NCBI GenBank assembly: GCA_964610175.1
Contig: CAZSVE010000017.1
Coordinates: forward strand, 1 to 44,636
Source of the DNA: CAZSVE01 sp964610175
Lineage (GTDB): Bacteria > Pseudomonadota > Gammaproteobacteria > HK1
DNA: 44,636 nucleotides
Reading direction: 5' to 3'
Part shown: positions 8,560-16,269 of the stretch, piece after piece
Position numbering within the stretch: position 1 is the first letter of the stretch
How the letters are laid out: each line of letters begins with the position of its first letter
The notes under the pieces: generated by a model
What the model saw: only the letters and a program-made list of their open reading frames with translations
Told to the model about the DNA's origin: nothing
Databases searched by the model: none
Position numbers and translations under genes: made by a program

Positions 8560-9922
8560 TGGGTATCTCCATGGTTGCAATATGGTGAATTTTATCCATC
8601 ATTTTATCGATAAAGACTTCGTCCATATCCGGATTTACACAGACAAGGCGGATATATTTATCTTGATTCAAGTATGCAAAACTGAGTTTGATACCGTAGG
8701 TTTCATCAAGAATCCGACACACCATCTCGCTATCCGCGTGCCTTGAGCGAAAGCACACATTGATGGTTTCTGGATAGGTATACAACACCATATCCGCATG
8801 CTCGGTAACCCGCTGTGCCGCGTAGCGGGCCAAAGCCAACTGTCGCTCCGTTCGGGCCTCGTAGCCGTCTTGGCCTAAACTCTGAAGGGCCATCCATAGG
8901 GGCAAGGCATCGTTGGTTCTGGCACATTGGTTAGAATGGCGCCCCGGATTGTATTCCTGGTAGTTCTGAAACAGATAGTCCCCTTGGGTTGGTGCCTGAA
9001 ATGCCTGCTCAAGCCAGCCTTTTTCCTTGACGAGGATCGCTGAACAAGTCAGAGGAATTCCCATCATTTTATGCCCATCCCAGGACAAGGAGGCCCCATA
9101 GGCGCAACCAAGCCGATCACGCATGCGACGGTTCAGTAGCAGACTGCCACCAAAGGCCGCGTCCAGGTGTAGCCACAGACCTTCCTGACGGGAAACGGTT
9201 GCAATCTCTGCCACCGGATCGATTGCCCCTAGTACGCTGGTCCCTACTGTAGCATTAACATAAAATGGTATGAAATTTGCCTCTTTATCTGCACGAATGC
9301 GTTCGGCGAGAATTTGCACCTCCATTTTTCCATTCGCCGTAACGGGTATGCTCACCACGTTGTGTTCGCCCAGACCGATGTTCCCAGCCGCCGCTTCGAT
9401 GGCGTAATGTGAGGCCGCCGAAGTGTACGCCCGATACAAGCGTCCGTCCCAACCATGCATTTCCGCCCCGGGCATAGCCTGTTCCCTGGCCAGCTTCATG
9501 GCGATGAAGTTGGATGCCATGCCCCCGGGCGTCATGGCACCTTCTCCATGTTGAAACCCGGCTAGTTCCAACATGAAATCAATGACCTTGCGTTCCACAA
9601 GGATTTGTGCGCCGGCGGCTTTGTAGGTATGCATGGCATTGTTTGTCATGGTTGTTATCAACTTACCCGCGTAGGCCGCCTCTACCCGTCCGCCGAAAAG
9701 GGTCATCATATAACCGAGCTGGCAGGTATTCGGGGTATAGGTCAATAAGGTTTCCAGTTTCGAAAGCAGGGCATCGGCACCGATGCCCTGAGCCGAAATA
9801 CCGATATCCAACTGTTTTTCCAATACATCCGGTGGCAGAAATTGTGTCGACGGCATTGTTTCCCGACAATAATACCGTTCCAGGATTTTCCAGATTTTCC
9901 GATAGAACAAAGAGTCATCCAT
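8552..9922 (-). CDS. PLP-dependent group II amino-acid decarboxylase
   Basis: About 456 residues of the aromatic-amino-acid/glutamate/cysteine-sulfinate decarboxylase family. From a longer TTG start (9934), the PLP lysine is K289 in SWDGHKMMG, the PLP-contacting aspartate is D258 in HLDAAFGG, the ring-stacking histidine is H176 in ASHYAIE, and TPGGMASN binds the phosphate. ATG 9922 is preferred because a weak GAG lies upstream, while the TTG has no ribosome site. The sequence looks nearest the cysteine-sulfinate/diaminobutyrate side, but the substrate is uncertain. It follows a small gene whose stop overlaps the TTG and precedes the O-methyltransferase with an eight-base overlap, so three genes form one reverse-strand operon. 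Confidence 0.9.
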   Translation of the reverse strand: MDDSLFYRKIWKILERYYCRETMPSTQFLPPDVLEKQLDIGISAQGIGADALLSKLETLLTYTPNTCQLGYMMTLFGGRVEAAYAGKLITTMTNNAMHTYKAAGAQILVERKVIDFMLELAGFQHGEGAMTPGGMASNFIAMKLAREQAMPGAEMHGWDGRLYRAYTSAASHYAIEAAAGNIGLGEHNVVSIPVTANGKMEVQILAERIRADKEANFIPFYVNATVGTSVLGAIDPVAEIATVSRQEGLWLHLDAAFGGSLLLNRRMRDRLGCAYGASLSWDGHKMMGIPLTCSAILVKEKGWLEQAFQAPTQGDYLFQNYQEYNPGRHSNQCARTNDALPLWMALQSLGQDGYEARTERQLALARYAAQRVTEHADMVLYTYPETINVCFRSRHADSEMVCRILDETYGIKLSFAYLNQDKYIRLVCVNPDMDEVFIDKMMDKIHHIATMEIPNA

Positions 9923-9930
9923 AACAATAC

Positions 9931-10239
9931 TCAACTATCAACATGATCTATACAGTCTCCCTGTTCAGTAAGGTAAACAGAATTGTAGATCTTGGAAAGA
10001 TATTTCATGCTGCTATCGCTTGGCGCGGTCACTGGCCGCAACCAGTGCGCCCGCGAGGGCAATTCATCGGCAGGGTAGAAGTCCCTATCGAAATATGCCA
10101 TAACTTCGAAACCGAAGGTAACTGACTCTGCGTGGCGCAAATCGCTGGCGGCCTTTGCCAAAATGCCGAGGTAATGGTAGTCGAAGATGGCGAGCAAGTA
10201 TGATTCTCTTCGTATCGGGTACTTCATCGTTGCCGACAT
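9931..10239 (-). CDS. Small protein of unknown family, first in operon
   Basis: A 102-residue protein starting MSATMKYPIRRESYLLAIFD. I do not recognise the family. It is hydrophilic with many aromatic residues and no signal peptide. Its stop abuts the decarboxylase start region, so it belongs to the same operon. Its first third is encoded in the direct repeat shared with 5465-5640, where the same coding sequence is broken. It may be a truncated member of a repeated gene family rather than a dedicated pathway protein. Confidence 0.5.
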   Translation of the reverse strand: MSATMKYPIRRESYLLAIFDYHYLGILAKAASDLRHAESVTFGFEVMAYFDRDFYPADELPSRAHWLRPVTAPSDSSMKYLSKIYNSVYLTEQGDCIDHVDS

Positions 10240-10240
10240 T
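10127..10240. repeat. Direct repeat, right copy, flanking cassette
   Basis: Matches 5465-5640 in the same orientation, nearly identically across GCGTGGCGCAAATCGCTGGC to GCAAGTATGA and then TCGTATCGGGTACTTCATCG. Together the copies bracket about 4.5 kb with the dioxygenase, two methyltransferases and the decarboxylase. This is consistent with duplication at an integration site or with homologous recombination that brought in the cassette. Confidence 0.85.
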
Positions 10241-10332
10241 CAACGAACTCGATCATGTCGTGAAATTCTATGTTTCCTATCAAGGGTATTTGCAGAAACC
10301 CTAAAATCAAGCATTAAGACTTCGAAACGACA

Positions 10333-11343
10333 ATGAAAACAAATCACAGGATTTTTGCAGGCCTTTTCATACTAACCGTTATCCTCGTTATCTTGCTGTT
10401 ATTGCCCAAACCGCCCAATAGCATTCATTCCGATGAAGGGCCATCTCCCGCGCAACATCCTGGGATGCACCCCCCCGTGAAACTCAGGATAGGGTACGTG
10501 GCCATCGCGGGTGCCCTGCCACTTTTCGTCGCGGAGAAATACGGTTATTTCCGGGAGGCGGGATTCGACACCGAACTCATCGAGTTCAAATCGAGCAATG
10601 AAATCGCCATCGCCGCGGCAACGAGCAGGATCGATCTGGTGGGGATCTGCGCCACCAATGCCGTCCTGGATGCCGCCGTCACATCATCCACCGGGTTCAA
10701 CGCCTTTTTGGTCAATGGATACACCAAGCCCGGTGACGAAGAGCCGGCAACCGATTATCTGTTGGCAAGGAAGGGGATTACCATCGGACAATTGAAGGGA
10801 AAGAAGATCGCCTTCTTCCCGGGATCGATCAGCAGGGTGTTCGCCAATCTCATATTTCCAGGGCTTGGGCTTCGCATCGAGGACATAGAATATATCGAGA
10901 TGTCGCCGCCCAATTGGATCTCGGCAATGGAAACCGGTGTCGTGGACGCCGTTACCGCCGTGGAACCCTTTGCCCAAGTGCTGCGCGACCGGGGGCAGGT
11001 AGACGTCCTCGTGGATGGATACTATGCCGAGGTAATGCCGGATGTTCCGCTATCGGGCGCGTGGTTCGTGGCGGGGCGCCTGCCGATGGCCCTCGAATCC
11101 AGGATATATTCCGTATTCGACAACGCCCTCCGACTGATCCGATCGGATCGGGGAAAGGCCCTGCGCGCATTTTCCGATTTCACCAAAATCAGCCCGGATG
11201 TCTACAATAAGATCGGCCTGAACCGGTGGCGCCTTGTCGGCGATGACGAGGCAAGGGCGTCGATTCGGAAATTCGTCGCCATACTGCTGGAATCCGGTGA
11301 GATCGAAAAGGCCCCGGCCTCTTATCTTTGGACCCCCCAATAA
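10333..11343 (+). CDS. NMT1/SsuA-type ABC substrate-binding protein
   Basis: A 336-residue periplasmic binding protein. A single N-terminal hydrophobic segment (residues 9-25) is followed by a proline-rich linker (PKPPNS...PAQHPGMHPP), so it may stay anchored in the inner membrane. The mature part starts VKLRIGYVAIAGALPLFVAE, typical of the TauA/SsuA/ThiY (NMT1/THI5-like) fold. AVEPFAQVLRDRG is the usual second-lobe signature. The substrate could be a sulfonate, nitrate, riboflavin or pyrimidine precursor, and sequence does not decide. An ATPase and a permease follow in the same direction. Confidence 0.87.
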   Translation: MKTNHRIFAGLFILTVILVILLLLPKPPNSIHSDEGPSPAQHPGMHPPVKLRIGYVAIAGALPLFVAEKYGYFREAGFDTELIEFKSSNEIAIAAATSRIDLVGICATNAVLDAAVTSSTGFNAFLVNGYTKPGDEEPATDYLLARKGITIGQLKGKKIAFFPGSISRVFANLIFPGLGLRIEDIEYIEMSPPNWISAMETGVVDAVTAVEPFAQVLRDRGQVDVLVDGYYAEVMPDVPLSGAWFVAGRLPMALESRIYSVFDNALRLIRSDRGKALRAFSDFTKISPDVYNKIGLNRWRLVGDDEARASIRKFVAILLESGEIEKAPASYLWTPQ

Positions 11344-11377
11344 AGACCTGCCATGAAAGTAGCGCCACGGCGATGCC

Positions 11378-11405
11378 TGATCACCGACGCTCGATCACCG
11401 ATGCT
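11378..11405 (+). repeat. Short tandem repeat, two 14-bp units
   Basis: TGATCACCGACGCT is followed at once by CGATCACCGATGCT in the spacer between the binding-protein and ATPase genes. A regulatory role is not evident. Confidence 0.55.
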
Positions 11406-11451
11406 TTCTTTCACCGTCGGGGGCGATGAGTAGTCGAGCCGACCGGTTACC

Positions 11452-12075
11452 ATGAAAGAGATCAGAAATGGGGTCGTCCACCTCGGGAATACGCGACTCG
11501 ATATCCCTTTCCTGGCGTTGGACAGTCCGTGCAGCTATATCACGGGGCCCAACGGCGTCGGGAAATCCACCCTGTTGAAGGTCATCCTGGGCCTGGTAGC
11601 CCTGGACAGCGGTGAGATGTCGGCGGACACCACGGCCCGATACGGTTATGTGCCCCAACATTATCGTCTGGCATTGTTCCCCTGGCTGACTGCCAGAGAC
11701 AACCTGCTGCTCTATAAAAACAGCGATACGGTGATTCGGGATCTCATGGATACCGGCTTCAACCCTCGGGACCTCCATAAAAGGCCCCCCCATTTGAGTG
11801 GTGGGCAATGCCAGCGCATCGCCGTGGTGCGCGAGATCTCCGCCGATTTCAACCGACTCGTACTCGATGAGCCGTTCTCCGGGATCGATTTCAAGGCCCT
11901 CCCGAAACTCGGCAGCCTGCTGGCAAGGGCAATCCGTCGCGGTGCCAGTGTGATCATCACCTCCCACACCACCTTGCCCGAGGAACTGCGATCGATTTCC
12001 GGGTTCACGAAAATCGCCATCGAACGAGTATCCGATACATCGGCCATGGTCGTGTGGCCCCGATCCCGATCATGA
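11452..12075 (+). CDS. ABC transporter ATP-binding protein
   Basis: A 207-residue nucleotide-binding subunit with Walker A GPNGVGKST (residues 32-40), Q-loop GYVPQHYRLALFPWLTARDN, signature LSGGQCQR, Walker B RLVLDEPFSGID and H-loop ITSHTT. It is shorter than most SsuB/TauB subunits (about 250), because the C-terminal extension is missing. Its stop overlaps the permease start as ATGA, indicating translational coupling. It presumably energises import with the flanking binding protein and permease. Confidence 0.93.
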   Translation: MKEIRNGVVHLGNTRLDIPFLALDSPCSYITGPNGVGKSTLLKVILGLVALDSGEMSADTTARYGYVPQHYRLALFPWLTARDNLLLYKNSDTVIRDLMDTGFNPRDLHKRPPHLSGGQCQRIAVVREISADFNRLVLDEPFSGIDFKALPKLGSLLARAIRRGASVIITSHTTLPEELRSISGFTKIAIERVSDTSAMVVWPRSRS

Positions 12076-12821
12076 AACTCATCCTCGCCATCACGATTAT
12101 CTGGATCGGAGCCGGCATGGCGACCGATCTAAATCGGATATTCCTACCCGATGCCGTGGGGTTCTTCGAGACCCTCTTTCACGAGATCGGAAGCGGCAGA
12201 CTCCTGGAAAATATTCTGGCCACCTTTGCCCGGGTATTCTCGGGGCTTGCCATCGGGCTCCTCATCGGCTTTCCCCTCGGCATCCTTCTGGGTATCTCCG
12301 GCACCGCACGAAAGGAGATCATGCCGCTGATAGAGTTCTTTCGGGGCATCCCCACCTCCATGCTGTTTCCGGTGTTCATCGTCATCTTCGGCATCGGTGA
12401 ACTATCGAAGACCGTCATCATCGCCAGCACCACCTTCCCGATCATCCTGATCAATACCGTGGTCGGTTGCATGCCGCGTCCCGAAACCCGGGACAGAAGA
12501 GACTATCTTTCCGTGCACGCGCGACATCTACCTCGATCCACCAGGATGCTGGTCACCATCTGGGATGCCCTTCCCCCCATCATTGCCGGCCTCAAGGTGG
12601 CGATATCCATCTCCCTGGTACTGACCATCGTCACCGAGATGTTTTTCGTCGCCTCCTCCGGTGTCGGATGGGCCGCGCACCAGGCCTATTTGGGATTCGA
12701 CCTGGAACTGATGTATTGCTACGTTATCGTGGTGGGAATGATCGGCCTGGGGCTCAATCGACTATTCGATGTCGGTTATGGCAAGGTTTCCAAGGCACTC
12801 GGCGACTTCGATGGAAAATGA
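12072..12821 (+). CDS. ABC transporter permease (SsuC/TauC type)
   Basis: A 249-residue inner-membrane protein with about six hydrophobic segments. PLGILLGISGTARKEIMPLIEF and PTSMLFPVFIVIFGIGELSK are typical of the SsuC/NrtB permease family. The cytoplasmic coupling loop is unusual: where homologs have EAARTLGAS it reads PETRDRRDYLSVHARHLPR, so the conserved EAA glycine is not obvious. The ATG at 12072 overlaps the ATPase stop; an alternative ATG lies six codons upstream. Confidence 0.9.
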   Translation: MKLILAITIIWIGAGMATDLNRIFLPDAVGFFETLFHEIGSGRLLENILATFARVFSGLAIGLLIGFPLGILLGISGTARKEIMPLIEFFRGIPTSMLFPVFIVIFGIGELSKTVIIASTTFPIILINTVVGCMPRPETRDRRDYLSVHARHLPRSTRMLVTIWDALPPIIAGLKVAISISLVLTIVTEMFFVASSGVGWAAHQAYLGFDLELMYCYVIVVGMIGLGLNRLFDVGYGKVSKALGDFDGK

Positions 12822-12937
12822 GGAAGGGTGGCAAGGCCCCGCAAATCGCAAGGCATGACCGGCAAGACAAGGCAACGGATCGCCATGGCACGGCCGAGCG
12901 ACAACCAGGGAGAAAACAACGACGCAAGAACGCCCCT

Positions 12938-12993
12938 GGGACTGGGGCTGGGACTGAGACTGGGGCCGAGGCTGGGGCTGGGGCTGGGCCGGG
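12938..12993 (+). repeat. G-rich hexamer tract with quadruplex potential
   Basis: Eight runs of three or four G separated by short loops (units GGGACT, GGGGCT) lie in the leader between the permease and the DsbA-like gene. The pattern satisfies the usual G-quadruplex rule on the + strand. It sits about 95 bases before the next start codon and could affect its expression, which is inference. No gene is supported in 12822-13088. Confidence 0.75.
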
Positions 12994-13088
12994 ATCGAAA
13001 CGGGCAGGATGGTTATCCTCCATTTTTCTTCGGCAATGGAAACGGACGGACTGAATCTTCAACGGGAATTTCAAACAAGAGGTAAGAC

Positions 13089-14123
13089 ATGAAAATAGCC
13101 AACAAAGATCTACGCAACATGATCTGCAGCGGTATCGCCATCCTTTCCCTGATGATCGCCTGGGGTCCCAAGACCCTGGCGGGCAATCGCGCCTTGTTCC
13201 AACTCGACGGAATGGATTACCTGGAATCCGAATTGCCCCCGGCATCGCGACTCGCCCTATACGAAGTAGAAGACGAATACTATCGAAAACTCGAAGCCAT
13301 CTTCGACGATGTGTTGTTCGACAGTTACCTGGAAGAAGAAGCGGAGCGGCTCGGCAAATCCAAGAACAAAATCAGGGCCGAACGCCTGTCGGTTGCCGAG
13401 CCCGGCGAGGATGACATCCGGGCCTTTTATGACACCATCGGCAATCGCATCGGGAAGCCATACAAGGCCGTCCGGGCACGCATCGCCGAACACCTGCGTC
13501 AAGAGAAAATAGACAAAAAAAGGGCCGATCTACTGGAGAGCTACCGACAAAAAAACAACTTCAAGATATTGTTGCCGCGCATCACTCCCCCCGTCATCGA
13601 CATCCATAGCCAGGGATTCCCCACCAAGGGAGACCCCAAGGCTACCGTCACCATCGTGGAATTCGCCGACTACCAATGCCCTCATTGCAAGACGGCATCC
13701 GAGGCCATCGGGCGGGTCCTGGATGAGTTCAAGGGCAAGGTAAGGGCGATACACATGGATTATCCCATCAATCGATCCGGTATTTCGAAACTGGTCGCCC
13801 AGGGCGCGGCCTGCGCCGACCAACAGGGGAAATTCTGGCCCTATCATGAACTGGCCTACCAACGCCAGGCCACGCTGAGCAGAAGTTCCCCCATCGACCT
13901 TGCCAGGGACGTGGGGCTCGATGTGAAGAAATTCGTCCACTGTTTCCAATCCGAAGAGGCCAAAGCCAGGGTGGCGCGGGGTAGGGATGAAGCACTGCGC
14001 CTGGGTTTGCGCAGCACGCCGAGCATCTTCGTCAATGGAAAGCAGTTGATCATCCATGATCTCGAAAAGGATCTGCGTCAGGCCGTGGAAAGGGAATTGG
14101 CGTATTCCCGGGACCCAAAATGA
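13089..14123 (+). CDS. DsbA-like periplasmic thioredoxin-fold protein
   Basis: A 344-residue exported disulfide oxidoreductase. A signal peptide covers about residues 1-32 (cleavage near LAG-NR). Residues 35-160 form a charged helical domain reminiscent of SurA/parvulin-type N-terminal helices. Residues 175-335 form a DsbA/Thioredoxin_4 domain with the active site C197-P-H-C200 in EFADYQCPHC and the cis-proline loop RSTPSIFVNG. CPHC is the classic DsbA redox pair. AAGAGG lies ahead of the ATG. The N-terminal helical extension is also known in DsbA-family proteins of other proteobacteria (Com1-like). The gene stands alone. Confidence 0.9.
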   Translation: MKIANKDLRNMICSGIAILSLMIAWGPKTLAGNRALFQLDGMDYLESELPPASRLALYEVEDEYYRKLEAIFDDVLFDSYLEEEAERLGKSKNKIRAERLSVAEPGEDDIRAFYDTIGNRIGKPYKAVRARIAEHLRQEKIDKKRADLLESYRQKNNFKILLPRITPPVIDIHSQGFPTKGDPKATVTIVEFADYQCPHCKTASEAIGRVLDEFKGKVRAIHMDYPINRSGISKLVAQGAACADQQGKFWPYHELAYQRQATLSRSSPIDLARDVGLDVKKFVHCFQSEEAKARVARGRDEALRLGLRSTPSIFVNGKQLIIHDLEKDLRQAVERELAYSRDPK

Positions 14124-14200
14124 AGTCAATCGTGATCGGGGGATAGTGAACGGTAAAAAGACAAAGGACGGAAAACGATCCACTCCCGGGCTCGCAAGAC

Positions 14201-14237
14201 AAGGGTATGGCCAAGGGTATGGGCCAAGGGTATGGCC
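14201..14237 (+). repeat. 12-13 bp tandem repeat, three units
   Basis: AAGGGTATGGCC, AAGGGTATGGGCC and AAGGGTATGGCC follow one another between the DsbA-like gene and the convergent ccmH. The unit resembles a simple slippage product. Confidence 0.8.
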
Positions 14238-14244
14238 AAGGCCC

Positions 14245-14760
14245 TCATGGGCTTCGGCCCGAACGATTTTCCGTCTCGTTCAGGGTGGCATTCATCAGCA
14301 TATCGAGTCGTTCTTCCTCGCCTTCCGAAAGGGTGCTCGCTATCGAGGCCCTGGGACGGCGACGCACCCTCACGACGAGGACGACGAACCCCACCAGCGC
14401 GAACAGCAGCGGACCTGCCCATAGCAGCAAGGTGGTCGCCGTTACCGGTGGACGATACAAGACATATTCACTGTAGCGGGAGACCATGAATTCCTTCACG
14501 GCATCCTCATCGGCGCCCTCGCTAACCATGGCATACACTTCCCGACGCAGATCCGCCGCCAGCTCCGCGTTGGAATCGGCAAGCGACTGGTTCTGACAGA
14601 CAAGGCAGCGTAGCTCTTCGATGAGATTTTTATAGCGGGCCTCCTGCCCGGGATCGGCAAACTCCCGTGGCTCGAAGATCGAGGCGTTTGCGTTCGGAAC
14701 GTTCCCGGAGATAAGGATGAGCAGAAAGGAAAATACCTGGATAAACCGTGAGTGAAACAA
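14245..14760 (-). CDS. ccmH: Cytochrome c maturation protein CcmH
   Basis: A membrane-anchored periplasmic thiol protein that reduces apocytochrome c haem-binding cysteines. The hallmark LRCLVCQNQSLADSNAELA is present, with the two cysteines at residues 52 and 55 from the proposed start. A signal sequence (FSFLLILISGNVPNANA) precedes it, and a transmembrane helix (LLLWAGPLLFALVGFVVLVV) follows the core. The frame is open upstream to 14862, but the preceding residues are polar. TTG 14760, with AGGA a few bases before it, gives a proper signal peptide, so I chose it. CcmH is normally encoded at the end of a ccm operon; here it stands alone, so other ccm genes must be elsewhere. Confidence 0.9.
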   Translation of the reverse strand: MFHSRFIQVFSFLLILISGNVPNANASIFEPREFADPGQEARYKNLIEELRCLVCQNQSLADSNAELAADLRREVYAMVSEGADEDAVKEFMVSRYSEYVLYRPPVTATTLLLWAGPLLFALVGFVVLVVRVRRRPRASIASTLSEGEEERLDMLMNATLNETENRSGRSP

Positions 14761-14890
14761 TATCCTGTCCCTCGATCGATGTGTATGGAAGCGGTCCTTT
14801 TGCGGAGGACCCCATCTCTTTTCGAAATCGGTATTCGTCTTCCCGGCCACGTATCCTGGCACCGACCCCGAAAGGAAACTGCTCGTATTT

Positions 14891-14981
14891 TAAAGTATCG
14901 AAAAAAACAAATCCCGAGAGAACCGCTGGGTACGCCAAGACCCACCCCGTTTCAGCCTTGGCGCGAAGCGCTAACATGTTC
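14891..14981 (+). repeat. Dispersed repeat, copy 1
   Basis: Matches 22283-22374 in the same orientation, including CCGAGAGAACC, CCCACCCCG and TTGGCGCGAAGCGCTAA. The reverse strand of both copies can be read as a similar peptide starting near LALRAK, but with no recognised family I treat it as a non-coding repeat. Confidence 0.75.
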
Positions 14982-15181
14982 CTACCGATATGGAAAATGG
15001 CGAGATTGTGCTCCGGGGCATTCCCAACCAGGAGGCAGGCAGCCCCTCACCCGGCGTTCATGGGCTACTCGATGGGCTACTTGCAGCGCACCGTCGATGG
15101 TGCTCGGGTGGATCGCGAATTTGCCCTGGGCACGCAGCGGGTCGATCTCGGTTCGAGCACAAGCTTCGCTAGGAGTAAAGT

Positions 15182-15211
15182 TTGACAGAGATTCAATGCT
15201 TTGAGTACCAT
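15182..15211 (+). promoter_or_regulatory. Possible sigma70 promoter for rpmH operon
   Basis: A consensus -35 TTGACA (15182-15187) is followed after 18 bases by TACCAT as a weak -10. The start of transcription would fall at or just before the hairpin at 15219, leaving a leader of about 190 bases before rpmH. The -10 is poor, so confidence is low. Confidence 0.3.
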
Positions 15212-15218
15212 GCCGCTC

Positions 15219-15238
15219 CTTTACTCTTACGAGTAAAG
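15219..15238. repeat. Perfect hairpin CTTTACTC/GAGTAAAG
   Basis: An eight-bp perfect inverted repeat with TTAC loop. GAGTAAAGT also occurs 58 bases upstream (15173-15181), so the half-site appears three times. It could be an operator or a leader structure. There is no U-tract, so it is not a clear terminator. Confidence 0.5.
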
Positions 15239-15412
15239 TAACAGTGGGGTAATTCCTCCCGGAATCCCGGACAAATGCAAAAGAGAAAGGCGGGTCTCGA
15301 TTCGAGGCCGTGATTCGGGACAGAAAACGGGAAGCCTCGTGTACCGAGGCCATTTATCCCATTTCCGCTAGAAGACATCGATGATAAATAAATCAAGTGT
15401 GGCGATTCTCAC

Positions 15413-15547
15413 GTGAAAAGAACCTTTCAACCAAGTAACATCAAACGAAAACGGCGTCACGGTTTCCGTGCGCGCATGCGCACGAAAGCCGGTCGGCGCA
15501 TCATCAGCGCGCGGCGTGCCAAGGGGCGTAAGCGGTTATCCGCATGA
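15413..15547 (+). CDS. rpmH: 50S ribosomal protein L34
   Basis: A 44-residue, very basic protein (MKRTFQPSNIKRKRRHGFRA at the start, ending GRKRLSA) that is a full-length L34, a small component of the large ribosomal subunit. The start codon is GTG. The stop overlaps the ATG of rnpA (ATGA), so the two are translationally coupled. Gene order rpmH-rnpA-yidD-yidC is the conserved arrangement near the bacterial origin, but dnaA is missing upstream. Confidence 0.97.
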   Translation: MKRTFQPSNIKRKRRHGFRARMRTKAGRRIISARRAKGRKRLSA

Positions 15548-15951
15548 ACCCCATGCCTGCATCGTCGCAAGATTCCTCGTCGCAAGGTCATCCCGTATCC
15601 AATGATTTTCCGCGTTTCCTGCGATTGCGCCATAAGCGCGATTATGCGCGGGTATTCGATGCGCCGTGTCGATCGGTAGACGCGATTGCGGTGGTGCTGG
15701 GCAGGCGCAATGACCAGGGTGTTCCGCGCCTCGGTCTCGCCATATCGAAACGGCGGGTGCGCCGCGCCGTGGCGAGAAATCGAATAAAACGGCTTACCCG
15801 CGAGAGTTTTCGTACCCATCGGCGACAACTGCAAGATTTGGACGTGGTCATCATCGCCAAAGCCGCGATGGAGAGTATCGAAACCGCCGATTTCTTCCGT
15901 TCCCTGGAGCGTCATTGGAAGAAGATACGCAACCGATGCGATTCATCGTAA
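15544..15951 (+). CDS. rnpA: Ribonuclease P protein component
   Basis: The 135-residue protein subunit of RNase P, which helps the catalytic RNA cleave 5' leaders from pre-tRNA. The RNR signature is visible in AVARNRIKRLTRESF, and the N-terminal FLRLRHKRDYARVFDA and DVVIIAK are typical. The first ~20 residues are a non-conserved serine-rich extension; in-frame ATG 15553 is an alternative start. Overlaps rpmH by four bases and yidD by about 16. Confidence 0.96.
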   Translation: MNPMPASSQDSSSQGHPVSNDFPRFLRLRHKRDYARVFDAPCRSVDAIAVVLGRRNDQGVPRLGLAISKRRVRRAVARNRIKRLTRESFRTHRRQLQDLDVVIIAKAAMESIETADFFRSLERHWKKIRNRCDSS

Positions 15952-16193
15952 AGTTTTTCATTCGACTTTATCAGTATGCGGTAAGCCCCTTTCTTCCACC
16001 CAGCTGCCGTTTTTACCCATCTTGCTCGGCCTATGCCCTGGAGGCCGTGGAGCGCCATGGTTGCGTGCGTGGCTTGTGGCTTGCCGTGCGTCGACTTTTG
16101 CGCTGTCACCCCTGGCACCCCGGTGGTTTCGATCCCGTCCCTCCCCTGGAAGAAGATACGCCAATAGCGCGTGGCCCGGATAGTGCCGAATGA
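15936..16193 (+). CDS. yidD: Membrane protein insertion efficiency factor YidD
   Basis: An 85-residue small protein with the invariant PSCRFYPSCSAYALEAVERH motif and the C-terminal RCHPWHPGGFDPVP, diagnostic of YidD (DUF37). It is associated with YidC-dependent membrane insertion. ATG 15936 is chosen over an upstream in-frame TTG (15915) because MRFIVKFFIRLYQY is the usual family N-terminus. It overlaps rnpA. Confidence 0.96.
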   Translation: MRFIVKFFIRLYQYAVSPFLPPSCRFYPSCSAYALEAVERHGCVRGLWLAVRRLLRCHPWHPGGFDPVPPLEEDTPIARGPDSAE

Positions 16194-16269
16194 AAAGATC
16201 ACACGAGACGCGATTTCTTCCTCGATTTCATGATGTTGGTTTCATAACCTTTCCTTACCGGAGCTTACG

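Larger units (their letters stand above)
14761..15412. other. Intergenic region before rpmH
   Basis: This stretch holds a dispersed repeat (14891-14981), a possible promoter (15182-15211) and a hairpin (15219-15238). A short open frame near 15050-15184 (FMGYSMGYLQRTVDGARVDR...) has protein-like composition but no recognisable family and no good start; it may be a remnant. dnaA, which usually lies upstream of rpmH in gammaproteobacteria, is absent, and I saw no cluster of DnaA boxes, so this is probably not oriC. Confidence 0.5.

Noticed and set aside
10333..12821. Thiamine-precursor transporter with TPP riboswitch
   Set aside because: The binding protein belongs to the NMT1/SsuA group, but no THI-box-like sequence was seen upstream, so the substrate is left open.
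14761..15412. Chromosomal replication origin
   Set aside because: The position before rpmH is suggestive, but dnaA is missing and no cluster of DnaA boxes was seen.
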